Shown: in pieces, positions 47,156 through 55,934 of the stretch
Layout of the letters: every line of letters begins with the position of its first letter
Numbering within the stretch: the first letter of the stretch is position 1
From: Rhodocyclales bacterium
GTDB lineage: Bacteria; Pseudomonadota; Gammaproteobacteria; Burkholderiales; Rhodocyclaceae
Assembly (NCBI GenBank): GCA_003105015.1
Contig: PQAF01000010.1
Location: 62,001-126,000, forward strand
Length of the DNA: 64,000 bases
Direction: 5' to 3'
Notes under the pieces: generated by a model
What the model was told of the DNA's origin: nothing
The model's database searches: none
What the model saw: only the letters and a program-made list of their open reading frames with translations
Translations under genes and position numbers: made by a program

Positions 47156-47599
47156 ATGAGCCGGAAGAGGCGCAAGAAACTCAAACACGGCAAGCTGCGC
47201 CGGCACGTCCTCTGGCAGGCTGATCCGCGCTGCCACTGGTGCGGCCGGCACACCCTGCTGCCGGGCACGCCGGGACTGAAGGCCGCTGCCGGCATCACGG
47301 CGACGCTAGATCACCTCTATAGCCGCTTTCACCCGGAGCGCGGCCGCGACAACACCACGGTGCTCTCCTGTGAGCCCTGCAATGCCGAGCGGTCGCGGCG
47401 GGAGAACCTGGTCTTCCGCGACTTCGTGCGGACGCTGGAAGTGCTCGGCTGGCGGGCGCTGACCAACCGGCAGAAGGTCGCGGCCTTCGCCGAAGCATTG
47501 TCCCTGCAGGCCGAATGGCGCTCGGCGCATCTGCCCGCCGACGCCGACGGTCAGGCACTGGCGTTGAGCTACCTGAAGACGGAGCGATTCACGACATGA
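47156..47599 (+). CDS. HNH endonuclease
   Basis: A 147-residue HNH nuclease. Basic N-terminus MSRKRRKKLKHGKLRR; zinc pairs CHWC and CEPC; catalytic segment ATLDHLYSRFHPERG and SCEPCNAERSRREN. The small protein downstream overlaps its stop. Such nucleases travel with integrases in accessory islands; a defense or recombination role is possible. Confidence 0.82.
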   Translation: MSRKRRKKLKHGKLRRHVLWQADPRCHWCGRHTLLPGTPGLKAAAGITATLDHLYSRFHPERGRDNTTVLSCEPCNAERSRRENLVFRDFVRTLEVLGWRALTNRQKVAAFAEALSLQAEWRSAHLPADADGQALALSYLKTERFTT

Positions 47600-47883
47600 T
47601 GCATGAAGATACTTCATTTGCTGAACTGGCCGATCAGTTAGCCGTGCTGAAACGCAGGCAGAAGGAACTGGGGCTTGCGGCATTGGCGCATATTTGCCGA
47701 TCCGACGAGGTACTCGCCGGACGATTGCGGGACGCGTTCGGACTCGACGATGAGAAGGCTGCGGAATGGCTGGCGCAGACAGGATTGGCAGCGAACGCGT
47801 CGCCGATCGAGTTGTTGGCAGGGGGCAGGCGCGATGAGGTTTACAACTTGTTGGTGAGTATCGCCCATGGCTTTGGCGCTTGA
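47596..47883 (+). CDS. Small protein with ParS/MbcA-like C-terminus
   Basis: A 95-residue acidic/helical protein overlapping the HNH stop (ATGA). The end ASPIELLAGGRRDEVYNLLV with SIAHGF resembles the toxin-binding end of Xre-MbcA-ParS antitoxins, where a P-x-x-LL-x-G...V...L..I.xG pattern is typical. No RES-type toxin gene is adjacent, so an orphan regulator is likely. Assignment is weak. Confidence 0.5.
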   Translation: MMHEDTSFAELADQLAVLKRRQKELGLAALAHICRSDEVLAGRLRDAFGLDDEKAAEWLAQTGLAANASPIELLAGGRRDEVYNLLVSIAHGFGA

Positions 47884-48310
47884 GAGAACCTTATCGAGAA
47901 TGGCTGCCTTGCATTATGCGGTGCATTGCTGCACAACATTCCACAGTTCAGCGCAAGTGGGGTGTGTGGCATTCCGGCCGAGGCTACGGAGGCATGTGCC
48001 GCAAATAGCTGCCGGATCTGCAATCGGGCCGTACAACAGCTATGAAAACGGCGCAGCGATGCGCGACAAGCCCATCAGCGTCTGATCAGGCCCTCTAGTC
48101 CTGCCTAAGGTACTTCATCATGGCCATAGCTTGTTTTTCTGGCGCATAGGCGAGGCCAAGGCTAATCCTTGTTAGCGAATGTGATTTCAGACACCACGAT
48201 CTTAGCAACGTAAGGCTCTCAGCCTCTTCTTTTATCTCGCAACTACAATAATAGCGGCTTAAGGTAGTGCCATGGGACACTGGCCCCTTTGGTCGATGGA
48301 GGAGCCCCCT
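47884..48310. other. Intergenic region without a convincing gene
   Basis: About 430 bases between the integrase module and the orphan membrane protein. Overlapping short frames on both strands have no recognisable product. This is a candidate zone for the right end of the island, but no copy of tRNA-Arg sequence was found in it. Confidence 0.4.
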
Positions 48311-49045
48311 ATGGATGGCAAGAAATTCCTGTTCCTGAGCCGAGCACAACGCTGGACGATTTCGCTCGGCCTGATGCTGCTGATGGCCGTTGCCCTCTTA
48401 GGCGTTATCTACGGCCCGCACAGCGAGATGCACCAGCACATTGGCAACGTAAGCGCCGAGGCCTTGAAACTGCTGCTGACGGCGTCTGCCGGCTGGGTGC
48501 TGGTGTTGCTGTACACCTCGTCAAACTCTTTCGAGCGAATCGAGCAGGAGACGGTGGCTTTTCTTACCCGCGATCTGTGCCGGTCCGCCGAACAGGGCGG
48601 CCGCCGTTTTGAAGCGCGACCCGGCATCATTGACGACACCGTGCCATTGAGCATGGCCTGCATCGCCAGCACCCGGACCTCAGTCACTTACGAGGTGGCA
48701 GGCGCATCGGACCAGCGCATGCACTTCTGGTGCAACCTGAACGTGTGCGACATGGAAACCGTGTTCATGTTGCCTTCTGAGCACGCTGACCATTACGAGG
48801 CGGTCTACGCGGCCACGCTGAACGGTTTTCGCCACCGCAACCTGAGCGTTACCAGCTTTGGCCTGGTAACGCACCGGTTTCATGCCGACGGACAGCCCCG
48901 CCAGTACCTGGAGTTGTACGTGACGCAAACTTTCGAGCGCGACTTCCTGTTCGACGCCGCCGCCCGAATCCACGCCGCACAGGCGTTGCAGGGTGATCTG
49001 CGGTCTTTTCTGGTGTCAGGGGCGCGGGCGGTTTCCGCAGGCTGA
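48311..49045 (+). CDS. Two-TM membrane protein of unknown family
   Basis: A 244-residue protein from ATG 48311 behind GGAGGAG. Two N-terminal membrane helices (about residues 15-34 ISLGLMLLMAVALLGVIYG and 50-67 LLLTASAGWVLVLLYTS) are followed by a cytoplasmic domain of about 170 residues with no recognised motif. It stands alone between the island module and an IS element. The 2TM plus soluble domain layout is like many defense effectors, but function is unknown. Confidence 0.65.
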   Translation: MDGKKFLFLSRAQRWTISLGLMLLMAVALLGVIYGPHSEMHQHIGNVSAEALKLLLTASAGWVLVLLYTSSNSFERIEQETVAFLTRDLCRSAEQGGRRFEARPGIIDDTVPLSMACIASTRTSVTYEVAGASDQRMHFWCNLNVCDMETVFMLPSEHADHYEAVYAATLNGFRHRNLSVTSFGLVTHRFHADGQPRQYLELYVTQTFERDFLFDAAARIHAAQALQGDLRSFLVSGARAVSAG

Positions 49046-49239
49046 TCAGACGCCACTCGCCCGGTCGGCGTGAAAAAGGACAGGAAATTCAACGCGAGGA
49101 GTAGGAGTATATCTTCGACTCTGGCCACGCCTGTCAATCGCCGATTTCGCGGGAGAATCTGCCAAAAGCCTCCCATATTGCACCCCCATCACCGCCTACC
49201 GCCCGCGACTAGGGAAGTGGGATTGAGGCTAACCCCGTT

Positions 49240-50091
49240 TCAGTACCGATCAGAAGTAGAAATTTCCGACTCCTCTGATACTGCCGATGCGGGCTGCAGC
49301 CCGCATCGGCGGGCGAACTCGGCGGGCGTGGCCCAGTCGAGTGCGGTATGGGGACGCGCCCCGTTATAGTACCTCCGCCATGCCTCGATTTTGCGCTTGG
49401 CGTTGTCGAGCGACAAGAACCAATGCGCATTGAGGCATTCCTCGCGCAGCCGGCCGTTGAAGGATTCGATCTTGGCGTTGTCGGTCGGCTTGCCCGGCCG
49501 CGAGAAATCCAGCTCCACGCCATTCTCGTAGGCCCAGCGGTCCATCACCTTCGATATGAACTCCGAGCCGTTGTCGGCCTTGATCGTACCCGGCCAGCCA
49601 CGCTCTCCTGTGATCCGCTCCAGCGTTCGCACCACGTCCTCCCCCTTCAGGCTCTGGCCGATCTCGATGGCCAGGCATTCGCGCGTGTAGGTGTCCACCA
49701 CGGTTAGTGCCCGCAGCCGGCGGCCATCGAACAGCGCGTCGCTCACGAAATCCATGCTCCAGATCTCGTTCATCGCCCGGACCAGATGTTTCGGCTGGCG
49801 CAGCCGGGCCGATTTGTTCCGTTTCGGCCGCTTGTGCCGCAGCGACAAGCCCTCGGCCCGATACAGCCGATAGACCCGCTTGTGGTTGTCTTTCCAGCCT
49901 TCCCGCCGGAGCATCACATGCACGCGCCGATAACCGTAATGTACGCGCGTGGCGGTGATCTCCTTGATGCGCATGGTGAGTGCCGTGGCATCCCGCGCCC
50001 GCGACCGGTAGAGACAAACCGATCGCGACATCTGCACCACCGCACACGCCTGGCGCAGGCTGGCGCCGTACCGCTTCATCAGGTCGGACAC
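49240..50091 (-). CDS. IS3-family transposase OrfB (DDE integrase core)
   Basis: A 283-residue protein with an N-terminal HTH_21 segment (TATRVHYGYRRVHVMLRREG) and the rve core: Asp in EIWSMDFVSDALF, Asp in TIKADNGSEFISK and Glu in NAKIESFNGRLREEC. The frame is open into the orfA end, consistent with the -1 frameshifted OrfAB fusion used by IS3 elements. Appears complete. Confidence 0.93.
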   Translation of the reverse strand: MSDLMKRYGASLRQACAVVQMSRSVCLYRSRARDATALTMRIKEITATRVHYGYRRVHVMLRREGWKDNHKRVYRLYRAEGLSLRHKRPKRNKSARLRQPKHLVRAMNEIWSMDFVSDALFDGRRLRALTVVDTYTRECLAIEIGQSLKGEDVVRTLERITGERGWPGTIKADNGSEFISKVMDRWAYENGVELDFSRPGKPTDNAKIESFNGRLREECLNAHWFLSLDNAKRKIEAWRRYYNGARPHTALDWATPAEFARRCGLQPASAVSEESEISTSDRY

Positions 50092-50114
50092 CAGCTCGCG
50101 CTTGCGGGAAGGCT

Positions 50115-50381
50115 TCAGAGCTTTCGGGAGAGCACGTCCTGCAGCATGGCCTTGTCCAGGTTCAGGTCGGCCACCAGGCGCTTCAACTTGCCGTTCTCCT
50201 CTTCGAGTTGCCGGAGCCGCTTCAGCTCAGACGGCCCCAGCCCGCCGTACTTCTTGCGCCAGTTGTAGAAGGTAGCGTCCGAGATCCCCATCTTCCTGCA
50301 GACCTCCTCGACCGGGGTGCCCACCTCGGCCTGCTTCAACGCGAATGCGATCTGCTCCTCCGTGTACTTCGACTTCTTCAC
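50115..50381 (-). CDS. IS3-family transposase OrfA
   Basis: An 88-residue helix-turn-helix protein. GTG start at 50381 has GGAGG seven bases upstream. KKSKYTEEQIAFALKQAEVG, the EEVCRKMGISDATFYNWRKK HTH and a leucine-zipper LKRLRQLEEENGKLKRLVAD are typical of the IS407 group of IS3. Confidence 0.92.
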   Translation of the reverse strand: MKKSKYTEEQIAFALKQAEVGTPVEEVCRKMGISDATFYNWRKKYGGLGPSELKRLRQLEEENGKLKRLVADLNLDKAMLQDVLSRKL

Positions 50382-50601
50382 GACACAACCTCCTTTCCAC
50401 ATCATGAAAATTGTGCCGGAAATTCCAGTTCAAAACGGTTCGAAATTCTGGGTTAGCCTCACCCGTAGACCTTGCCCGCTGCCATCCGATACCAGGATGT
50501 TGTAACCCCTCCCGCAACATAAAACCCGCGCTAAAACAGAGGCTCACGCAGCGACCCCGGACAGGCCTTATTATCAAATGAACATTCGACAGGATAAGGC
50601 C

Positions 50602-51021
50602 ATGATCTCGATCCCTTCCCCCAACCCCAGGCGGGTGCCACGCCCCTTGTTCCTCTCGCGCGTGCCGGCGGGCTTTCCCTCGCCGGCCGAGGACTACGTC
50701 GAGGGCACCCTCGATCTGAACGAGCACCTCATCGCCCACCGCGAGGCGACCTTCTTCGTGCGCGTGAAAGGCCACTCCATGACCGGCGCCGGCATCGCCG
50801 ACGGCGATCTGCTGGTGGTTGACCGTTCGCTGGAAGCTGCCAGCGGCGACATCGTCGTCGCTGTCATCGACGGCGAACTCACGGTCAAGCGCCTGTGGCA
50901 GCGCGGCGGGCGCGTGCGCCTCATCGCCGAGAATCCGGCCTTCACCCCCATCGAGCTGAAGGACGGCCAGGAGCTGGCGGTGTGGGGTGTGGTCACCAGC
51001 ATCGTGCGCCGCATGCGATAA
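50602..51021 (+). CDS. umuD: DNA polymerase V subunit UmuD (S24 autoprotease)
   Basis: A 139-residue S24 peptidase started at ATG 50602 (ATG 50578 also in frame). Self-cleavage dipeptide Ala-Gly in RVPAGFPSP, catalytic Ser in [11 protein letters not shown] and Lys in GELTVKRLW. Cleavage after SOS induction activates UmuC. A TATTAT lies at 50569-50574; no LexA box could be confidently identified. First gene of the umuD-umuC-xre-SRAP row. Confidence 0.93.
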   Translation: MISIPSPNPRRVPRPLFLSRVPAGFPSPAEDYVEGTLDLNEHLIAHREATFFVRVKGHSMTGAGIADGDLLVVDRSLEAASGDIVVAVIDGELTVKRLWQRGGRVRLIAENPAFTPIELKDGQELAVWGVVTSIVRRMR

Positions 51022-51034
51022 GCGGGAGCGGGCG

Positions 51035-52294
51035 ATGTTCGCCTTGATCGACGGCAACAACTTCTACGTCTCCTGCGAGCGTGTCTTCGACCCGAAGCTC
51101 GAAGGCCGGCCCGTCGTCGTGCTCTCCAACAACGACGGCTGCGTCGTCGCCCGCAGCCAGGAGGTGAAGGCCCTGGGCGTCAAGATGGGTGTGCCCTGGT
51201 TCCAGCTGAAGGACCTCGCCAAACAGAACGGCATCGTCGCCAAATCGTCGAACTACTCGCTCTACGGCGACATGAGCGCGCGCATGATGGCCGTGCTCGG
51301 CCAGTTCTCGCCCGACCAGGAGATCTACAGCATCGACGAGTGCTTCCTCGGCATGGACGGCTTCGAGCGCTACGACCTCGCCGCCTACGGCCAGCGCATC
51401 CGCGCCCGCGTGCGGCAGTGGCTCGGCCTGCCCGTCTGCGTCGGCTTCGGCGAGACCAAGACCCTGGCCAAGCTCGCCAACCACGTCGCCAAGAAACGCC
51501 CCGGCTTCGGCGGCGTCTGCGACCTCGGCGCGCTCTCCCCCGCCGGGCGCGACGCCCTGCTGGAAGGCATCGACGTCGGCGAAGTGTGGGGCGTCGGCTA
51601 CCGCGGCACGCCGCGCCTGAAGGCGCTGGGCATCGATAACGTGAAGGCCCTGCGCGACGCCGACCCGAAATGGCTGCGGCGCGAGTTCTCGGTGGTGCTC
51701 GAGCGCACCGTGGCGGAACTCAACGGCACGCCCTGCATCGGCCTCGAAGAGGAAGCTCCGGCCAAGCAGCAGATCATGAGCTCGCGCGCCTTCGGCGACT
51801 ACGTGTACGAGCTGGCCGGCCTGGAGGAGGCCGTTGCCACCTACGTCGGCCGCGCCGCCGAGAAGCTGAGGCGGCAGGGCTCGCTCGCCGGCGCCGTACA
51901 GGTCTACGTCCGCACCAACCCTTTCAAGGCGGACCACCCGCAGTACCAGCGCGGCCTCACCGTGCCGCTCGCCGAACCCAGCGACGACACGCGCCTGCTG
52001 GTGCGGGCAGCTCTGCTGGGGCTTAAACGCCTTTACAAGCCGGGGTATGCTTACCAGAAAGCGGGGGTGATGCTGATGGACCTGACCGACACAAGCCACA
52101 TGCAGGCGGCGCTCTTCGACGCCGACCGCGGCAACCCGGCGGTCATGCGCGTGATGGACCGCATCAACGCCTATTGGGGCCGCGGCACGTTGCGCCTCGC
52201 CGCCGAGGGCGTCGACCCCGCCTGGCGCATGCGCCGCGGCATGATGTCGCCCTGCTACACCACGCGCTGGTCTGAATTACCATTGGTCAACTAA
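51035..52294 (+). CDS. umuC: DNA polymerase V subunit UmuC
   Basis: Y-family translesion polymerase, 419 residues. Metal ligands: Asp in [15 protein letters not shown] and Asp-Glu in [31 protein letters not shown] is the UmuC-specific fingers segment; HhH and little-finger domains follow. Thirteen bases after umuD. Confidence 0.95.
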   Translation: MFALIDGNNFYVSCERVFDPKLEGRPVVVLSNNDGCVVARSQEVKALGVKMGVPWFQLKDLAKQNGIVAKSSNYSLYGDMSARMMAVLGQFSPDQEIYSIDECFLGMDGFERYDLAAYGQRIRARVRQWLGLPVCVGFGETKTLAKLANHVAKKRPGFGGVCDLGALSPAGRDALLEGIDVGEVWGVGYRGTPRLKALGIDNVKALRDADPKWLRREFSVVLERTVAELNGTPCIGLEEEAPAKQQIMSSRAFGDYVYELAGLEEAVATYVGRAAEKLRRQGSLAGAVQVYVRTNPFKADHPQYQRGLTVPLAEPSDDTRLLVRAALLGLKRLYKPGYAYQKAGVMLMDLTDTSHMQAALFDADRGNPAVMRVMDRINAYWGRGTLRLAAEGVDPAWRMRRGMMSPCYTTRWSELPLVN

Positions 52295-52300
52295 TACGCT

Positions 52301-52756
52301 ATGGCCTCTGCAAGCCCAAACAGTCTGACAGTCGCGAGCCCACGAAGGGTGACGCCGGGGGTAGTCGCAGCCCTGACCAGGGGCGGCACTTGGGATGTGA
52401 TCATGCGCATCCGCAAGGGCGTGCCTGCGACTCATCTGGCCAGTCTCGCCAAGGCGCTCGGCCTGTCCACGAGGGATTTCTGCGCTGCCCTGCGCATGAA
52501 ACCAGCCACCCAGGAACGCCGCATCCGCGAGGGGCGTGTCCTGCTCCAGCATGAGAGCGACCTGCTGGTACGCACCGCCATGGTCTTCGCGCGCACCATC
52601 CAGGTCTTCGGCGACAGGGGAAAGGCCAGCAACTGGATGCGGCAGGAGGTGATCGCCCTGGGCGGGGCCACCCCGTTGTCCCTGCTGGATACCGGAATCG
52701 GCGCCGACCTGGTCGAGCGCGCCCTCACTGCCATCGAGCACGGCCACCCAGCCTGA
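52301..52756 (+). CDS. Xre/ParS/MbcA-type antitoxin-like protein (orphan)
   Basis: A 151-residue protein. The middle is HTH-like (HLASLAKALGLSTRDFCAAL) and the C-terminal toxin-binding domain reads IALGGATPLSLLDTGIGADL and VERALTAIEHG, the DUF2384 pattern of Xre-RES/MbcA systems. No RES-domain toxin lies next to it; instead it sits between umuC (6-base gap) and the SRAP gene (7-base gap). Confidence 0.75.
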   Translation: MASASPNSLTVASPRRVTPGVVAALTRGGTWDVIMRIRKGVPATHLASLAKALGLSTRDFCAALRMKPATQERRIREGRVLLQHESDLLVRTAMVFARTIQVFGDRGKASNWMRQEVIALGGATPLSLLDTGIGADLVERALTAIEHGHPA

Positions 52757-52763
52757 TCCCCCT

Positions 52764-53444
52764 ATGTGCGGCCGCTTCGCCCTCAAGGCGCCCCCGGCGG
52801 AGATCATGCGCCAGTTCGACGTGGACGTCGTGCCGGAGCTGGCGCCGCGCTACAACATCGCGCCCACACAGCAGATCCTCATCGTCCGCCAACCCTGGCT
52901 GCAACCCGAGGCACGGCTGGAAGCCGTACAGGTCAAGTGGGGCCTGCTGCCCTCCTGGGCGAAAGACGCATCGATGTCGGAAAAGCTTATCAACGCGCGC
53001 GCCGAGTCGGTGACGGAGAAGCCGGCCTTCCGCAGCGCTTTCCGCCGCATGCGCTGCCTCGTCCCCGCCGACGGCTTCTATGAATGGGAGCCCACGCCCT
53101 CGGGAAAGCAGCCGTGGTTCTTTCGCATGAAAGGGGGCGGCCTGCTGGCGCTTGCCGGGCTGTGGGAGCACTGGAAGCAGCCGGACGGCACGGAGCTCCA
53201 GACTGCCACCATCATCACCACTGACGCCAATGACCTGACGCGCCCGGTGCATGACCGCATGCCGGTGATCCTGCAGCCGGCCGACTACGCTGCTTGGCTC
53301 GGCGCGCAGACGAAAGCCGAAGACCTCAAGGCCCTGCTGAAGCCCCTGCCGGAAGAACTGATGGAGCGCTACCGCGTGAGCCGGCGCATGAGCAATGCGC
53401 GGAACGAGGGGGAGGAGTGCATTAGATCAATGGATATCGAGTAA
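52764..53444 (+). CDS. SRAP-domain abasic-site crosslinking protein (YedK family)
   Basis: A 226-residue SOS response-associated peptidase fold. Catalytic Cys2 in MCGRFALKAPP (covalent link to abasic sites), Asn in PRYNIAPTQQ, LINARAESVTEKPAFRSAFR, the Glu in DGFYEWEP and the VHDRMPVIL histidine. It shields abasic sites in single-stranded DNA. In a row with umuDC it suggests a shared lesion-tolerance operon. Confidence 0.93.
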   Translation: MCGRFALKAPPAEIMRQFDVDVVPELAPRYNIAPTQQILIVRQPWLQPEARLEAVQVKWGLLPSWAKDASMSEKLINARAESVTEKPAFRSAFRRMRCLVPADGFYEWEPTPSGKQPWFFRMKGGGLLALAGLWEHWKQPDGTELQTATIITTDANDLTRPVHDRMPVILQPADYAAWLGAQTKAEDLKALLKPLPEELMERYRVSRRMSNARNEGEECIRSMDIE

Positions 53445-53602
53445 CCGAAACTACGCGTGGGATGTAGAGCGTTTGAACGCGAAATGATCGGCCGAAGCAG
53501 ACGTTAGCTCAAAGCCCACACACCGTCAGGAACGTGCCCTTAACCGCCACTCGCCGATTGGGAACCAGCCATTAAAATGGAAGTAAGCGGCTCCGCCAAC
53601 AC

Positions 53603-54514
53603 CTAGCGCATTTTCTGCCCCTCGATCTCCCAGCAATCCAGACCCGTAATCCTGATCGCCACCGGCTTGGGCGGATGCTCGCCATCCTTGAGCCGCATCC
53701 AGCTGCTCTCGACTTGCTCAGGGCTCAGAGCTGCTGTCGTGAAGGCGTTCGTCACAACAGAGCCAGTATGCTCGTCGCGGAGCCCGCGGATCTGGTGAAT
53801 CGGTAACATCCCGAAGTAGCACCGGCCTTCGACCAACAGCGAGACTGTAAGGGTCGCCAGCACTTGTGTGCCATAGCCGTTATCGACGTAGGTTGGCACG
53901 GAGAAGATTGGCACACCTTCGTGTTCACCGACATCGGTTGGGTACTCGCCGTTGTTCCAGCGAGTGATCGCCACCTCGAAACAGGTGCCCAGGGCATTAC
54001 CTTCGGAATCGCGTACTAGGTCGTCAGAGAAGAAGCCGTTGCCCATCCTAAATGGATGTGGAGCGGAGATCTGGATGCCGAATGCCATCTTCGTGCCACG
54101 AAACTCGCATAGAACGGGCAGGGCCAAGCCCTTTACTTGCCATTTATGCGGCGCGGTGTCGACGGGGCTATACAATGCGATGCCGGCCTTCTTTGCGGCC
54201 TTCTTGGCAGAGGCGCTGAATCCCATAGCCGACACCAGGCAGCCTTGGTGCGCACGCACGTCCCGCACCATGCCGGCGAAGGATTCAACGCCCTTTACGT
54301 CAACCGGAACCTTGTAGTCTTTGCAGTCGAATACGATGCGCATCGGGAACTGGCCGATCTGCTGTTCCACCAGCACGTCGATTTGGCGATTGGTTTCGCT
54401 ATCGTGCCCCCAAAGGCTGGCGTTATGCGTGATCGTGGCGCCAGGCGCGAGATCCTTCTGGATTTCGGCGATCAGCAGTTCCAATTGCTGCCAGTCCGGG
54501 CGTTCGTCAGCCAC
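53603..54514 (-). CDS. Mrr-like restriction endonuclease-fold protein
   Basis: A 303-residue protein. The N-terminal half is a PD-(D/E)xK Mrr/type IV nuclease fold: NRQIDVLVEQQIGQF (Asp), RIVFDCKDYKVPVDVKGVES (DxK core) and QGCLVSAMGFSASAKKAAKK, with KAGIALYSP at the domain end. The C-terminal half is unrecognised. It follows an HNH gene on the same strand after 59 bases; together they may form a nuclease defense pair. Confidence 0.8.
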   Translation of the reverse strand: MADERPDWQQLELLIAEIQKDLAPGATITHNASLWGHDSETNRQIDVLVEQQIGQFPMRIVFDCKDYKVPVDVKGVESFAGMVRDVRAHQGCLVSAMGFSASAKKAAKKAGIALYSPVDTAPHKWQVKGLALPVLCEFRGTKMAFGIQISAPHPFRMGNGFFSDDLVRDSEGNALGTCFEVAITRWNNGEYPTDVGEHEGVPIFSVPTYVDNGYGTQVLATLTVSLLVEGRCYFGMLPIHQIRGLRDEHTGSVVTNAFTTAALSPEQVESSWMRLKDGEHPPKPVAIRITGLDCWEIEGQKMR

Positions 54515-54573
54515 GATCTACTCTTTGAGTTCGGTGTCTGCCCTGAAGCGTACTACAGTCTTCGCCTGCCAGT

Positions 54574-55728
54574 TCAAGGCGGCAGCGAATTCCAAAAGGC
54601 GGTAGCGGTCTGGCGTTGTTGGTCAATGGCAGTAAGGGCTGCGTTCGACGCATTTCCCAGCACATGAGCAAGCAGATCCGCCATGCTGAGTTCCACGCAC
54701 CGCTGCAACTGTGGAAAGAGAACCAGTGAGTAGCCAAGCGTCGGATCTACGCACCCACTGCTCAATGTGTCGGGACAAAGCTCGACGACGAAAGGCAGAC
54801 CACGGTCTATCGTCATGGCCATCACGTATGCACCGCCTGTCCGAATGACAAGGATGACAACCGCACCCTCGTAGCCAGCTACTTGGGCCAATTGAGGGTT
54901 GTTGAAGAAGGTTTGGGAGCCTCGTATACTTGGCTGCGTTGAGGGGTTTGGCCAAAGACCGCTCTGGGCCGCCGCGGCCTCTGCGGTGGCAAGGTAGGCA
55001 TGACCGAACAGCGAGAAGCCGACCGCCAAAGCCATCTTGCATATGAAGCGCAGATCGAACTTGGTGTTCAGCCGCAGCTGTGTGTGGATTGATCCCGAGT
55101 GGATGGCAGCGTGGATCGCCTGGACGTTTGAATCGTCCGTAGCGGTGGGCAGGTCGAACCCCGGATACGTCGCTCCTGGCGGCAGCCCACCGATTGTGGC
55201 GCCGAAGATACGACGCGCTTTGGCTTTCTTAAAGGCTCCGATCAGTGCCTCCGTGCTCATCTGCAAGCGCACTGGTTCGCCAGTAACCGGCATAAAGTAC
55301 ACGGTGGACGCGTGCTTCCGATGGGTGGGATTGCCCCCGGTGTACCAATACAGCGCATCATCGTCTGTGCGGACCCATACGATGGTCTCACCCGACGGAC
55401 CAAGCCAGTACTCGGCGACGGTATCCTTCGGGAGCAGAAGGTTGGGGATGTTCACCGGGCCCATGCATACCAATGGGAAAGGATGGTTTTGTCCGGGCCC
55501 GCTGTAATACTTGCGGGCAGCCACCGCCAATGCGTTGGTCACGAACCATGACTTGGCATAGGAGCCGTCCACGTGCAGACCGAGTCGGTTGTTGCATGTG
55601 CGGCAGACGTTGTGGAGTTTGTATCGCAAGGGCGCCTGTGCGCCACCGAGAAACTGCGGCACTGCATGCTCAAGTGAGGACTCGGATGCCGGTTTGTTTT
55701 GTGCGCAGTAGAGACAGTCGAAGGTCAT
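54574..55728 (-). CDS. HNH-type nuclease with long C-terminal domain
   Basis: A 384-residue protein. An N-terminal HNH/zinc finger: CLYCAQNKPASESSLEHAVP, then LHNVCRTCNNRLG (CxxC pairs, His in EH and NN). The remaining 320 residues, including a KAKARRIFGATIGGLP segment, are unrecognised. Divergent from nothing nearby; first gene of a two-gene minus-strand unit with the Mrr-like protein. Confidence 0.75.
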   Translation of the reverse strand: MTFDCLYCAQNKPASESSLEHAVPQFLGGAQAPLRYKLHNVCRTCNNRLGLHVDGSYAKSWFVTNALAVAARKYYSGPGQNHPFPLVCMGPVNIPNLLLPKDTVAEYWLGPSGETIVWVRTDDDALYWYTGGNPTHRKHASTVYFMPVTGEPVRLQMSTEALIGAFKKAKARRIFGATIGGLPPGATYPGFDLPTATDDSNVQAIHAAIHSGSIHTQLRLNTKFDLRFICKMALAVGFSLFGHAYLATAEAAAAQSGLWPNPSTQPSIRGSQTFFNNPQLAQVAGYEGAVVILVIRTGGAYVMAMTIDRGLPFVVELCPDTLSSGCVDPTLGYSLVLFPQLQRCVELSMADLLAHVLGNASNAALTAIDQQRQTATAFWNSLPP

Positions 55729-55934
55729 ATTTCATTATATCCGGTCAACGACCTGGACCTAGAGCGAGCCCATCAGAGGGTGAGATTCCTGCCGACTTCC
55801 TTCAGAACGGGGCAGGATGGATGCCCGCTTTTGGGTCGCTGCCGTCGTTTGCAGCACCAACTTCGAAAGGAAGCTTCGGCCGAGATCCTGCCAGTTGGCC
55901 CAGCTCAATTTTGCATCCCGTGTTTAGCTCTAGC

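Larger units (their letters stand above)
49224..50461 (-). mobile_element. IS3-family insertion sequence (IS407-like group)
   Basis: A 1238-bp element with matching ends: TGAGGCTAACCC at the left and its complement at the right, the similarity extending (imperfectly) about 44 bases to TTTCCG. It carries orfA and orfB of an IS3-type transposase on the minus strand. No target duplication is evident (GAT at left, CCC at right), so one flank may have been rearranged. Confidence 0.9.

Noticed and set aside
47156..47599. HNH gene as part of a Cas or RM cluster
   Set aside because: No cas genes, and the type I hsd genes are in a separate unit; it is linked to the integrase instead.
47867..48085. 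+ frame of 72 residues after the ParS-like gene
   Set aside because: Composition is not protein-like and there is no ribosome binding site.
43733..48310. Right attachment site matching tRNA-Arg
   Set aside because: I looked for the tRNA 3' half (TTCGAATCGTCTCGGG) and the 41-base 5' half in the region and saw no copy by eye; a computed search is still needed.
48095..48349. Minus-strand 84-residue frame before the 2-TM gene
   Set aside because: Overlaps the better supported start at 48311 and has no recognisable motif.
52301..52756. Full Xre-RES toxin-antitoxin system
   Set aside because: The neighbouring genes are umuC and SRAP; no RES-domain toxin is present on either side.
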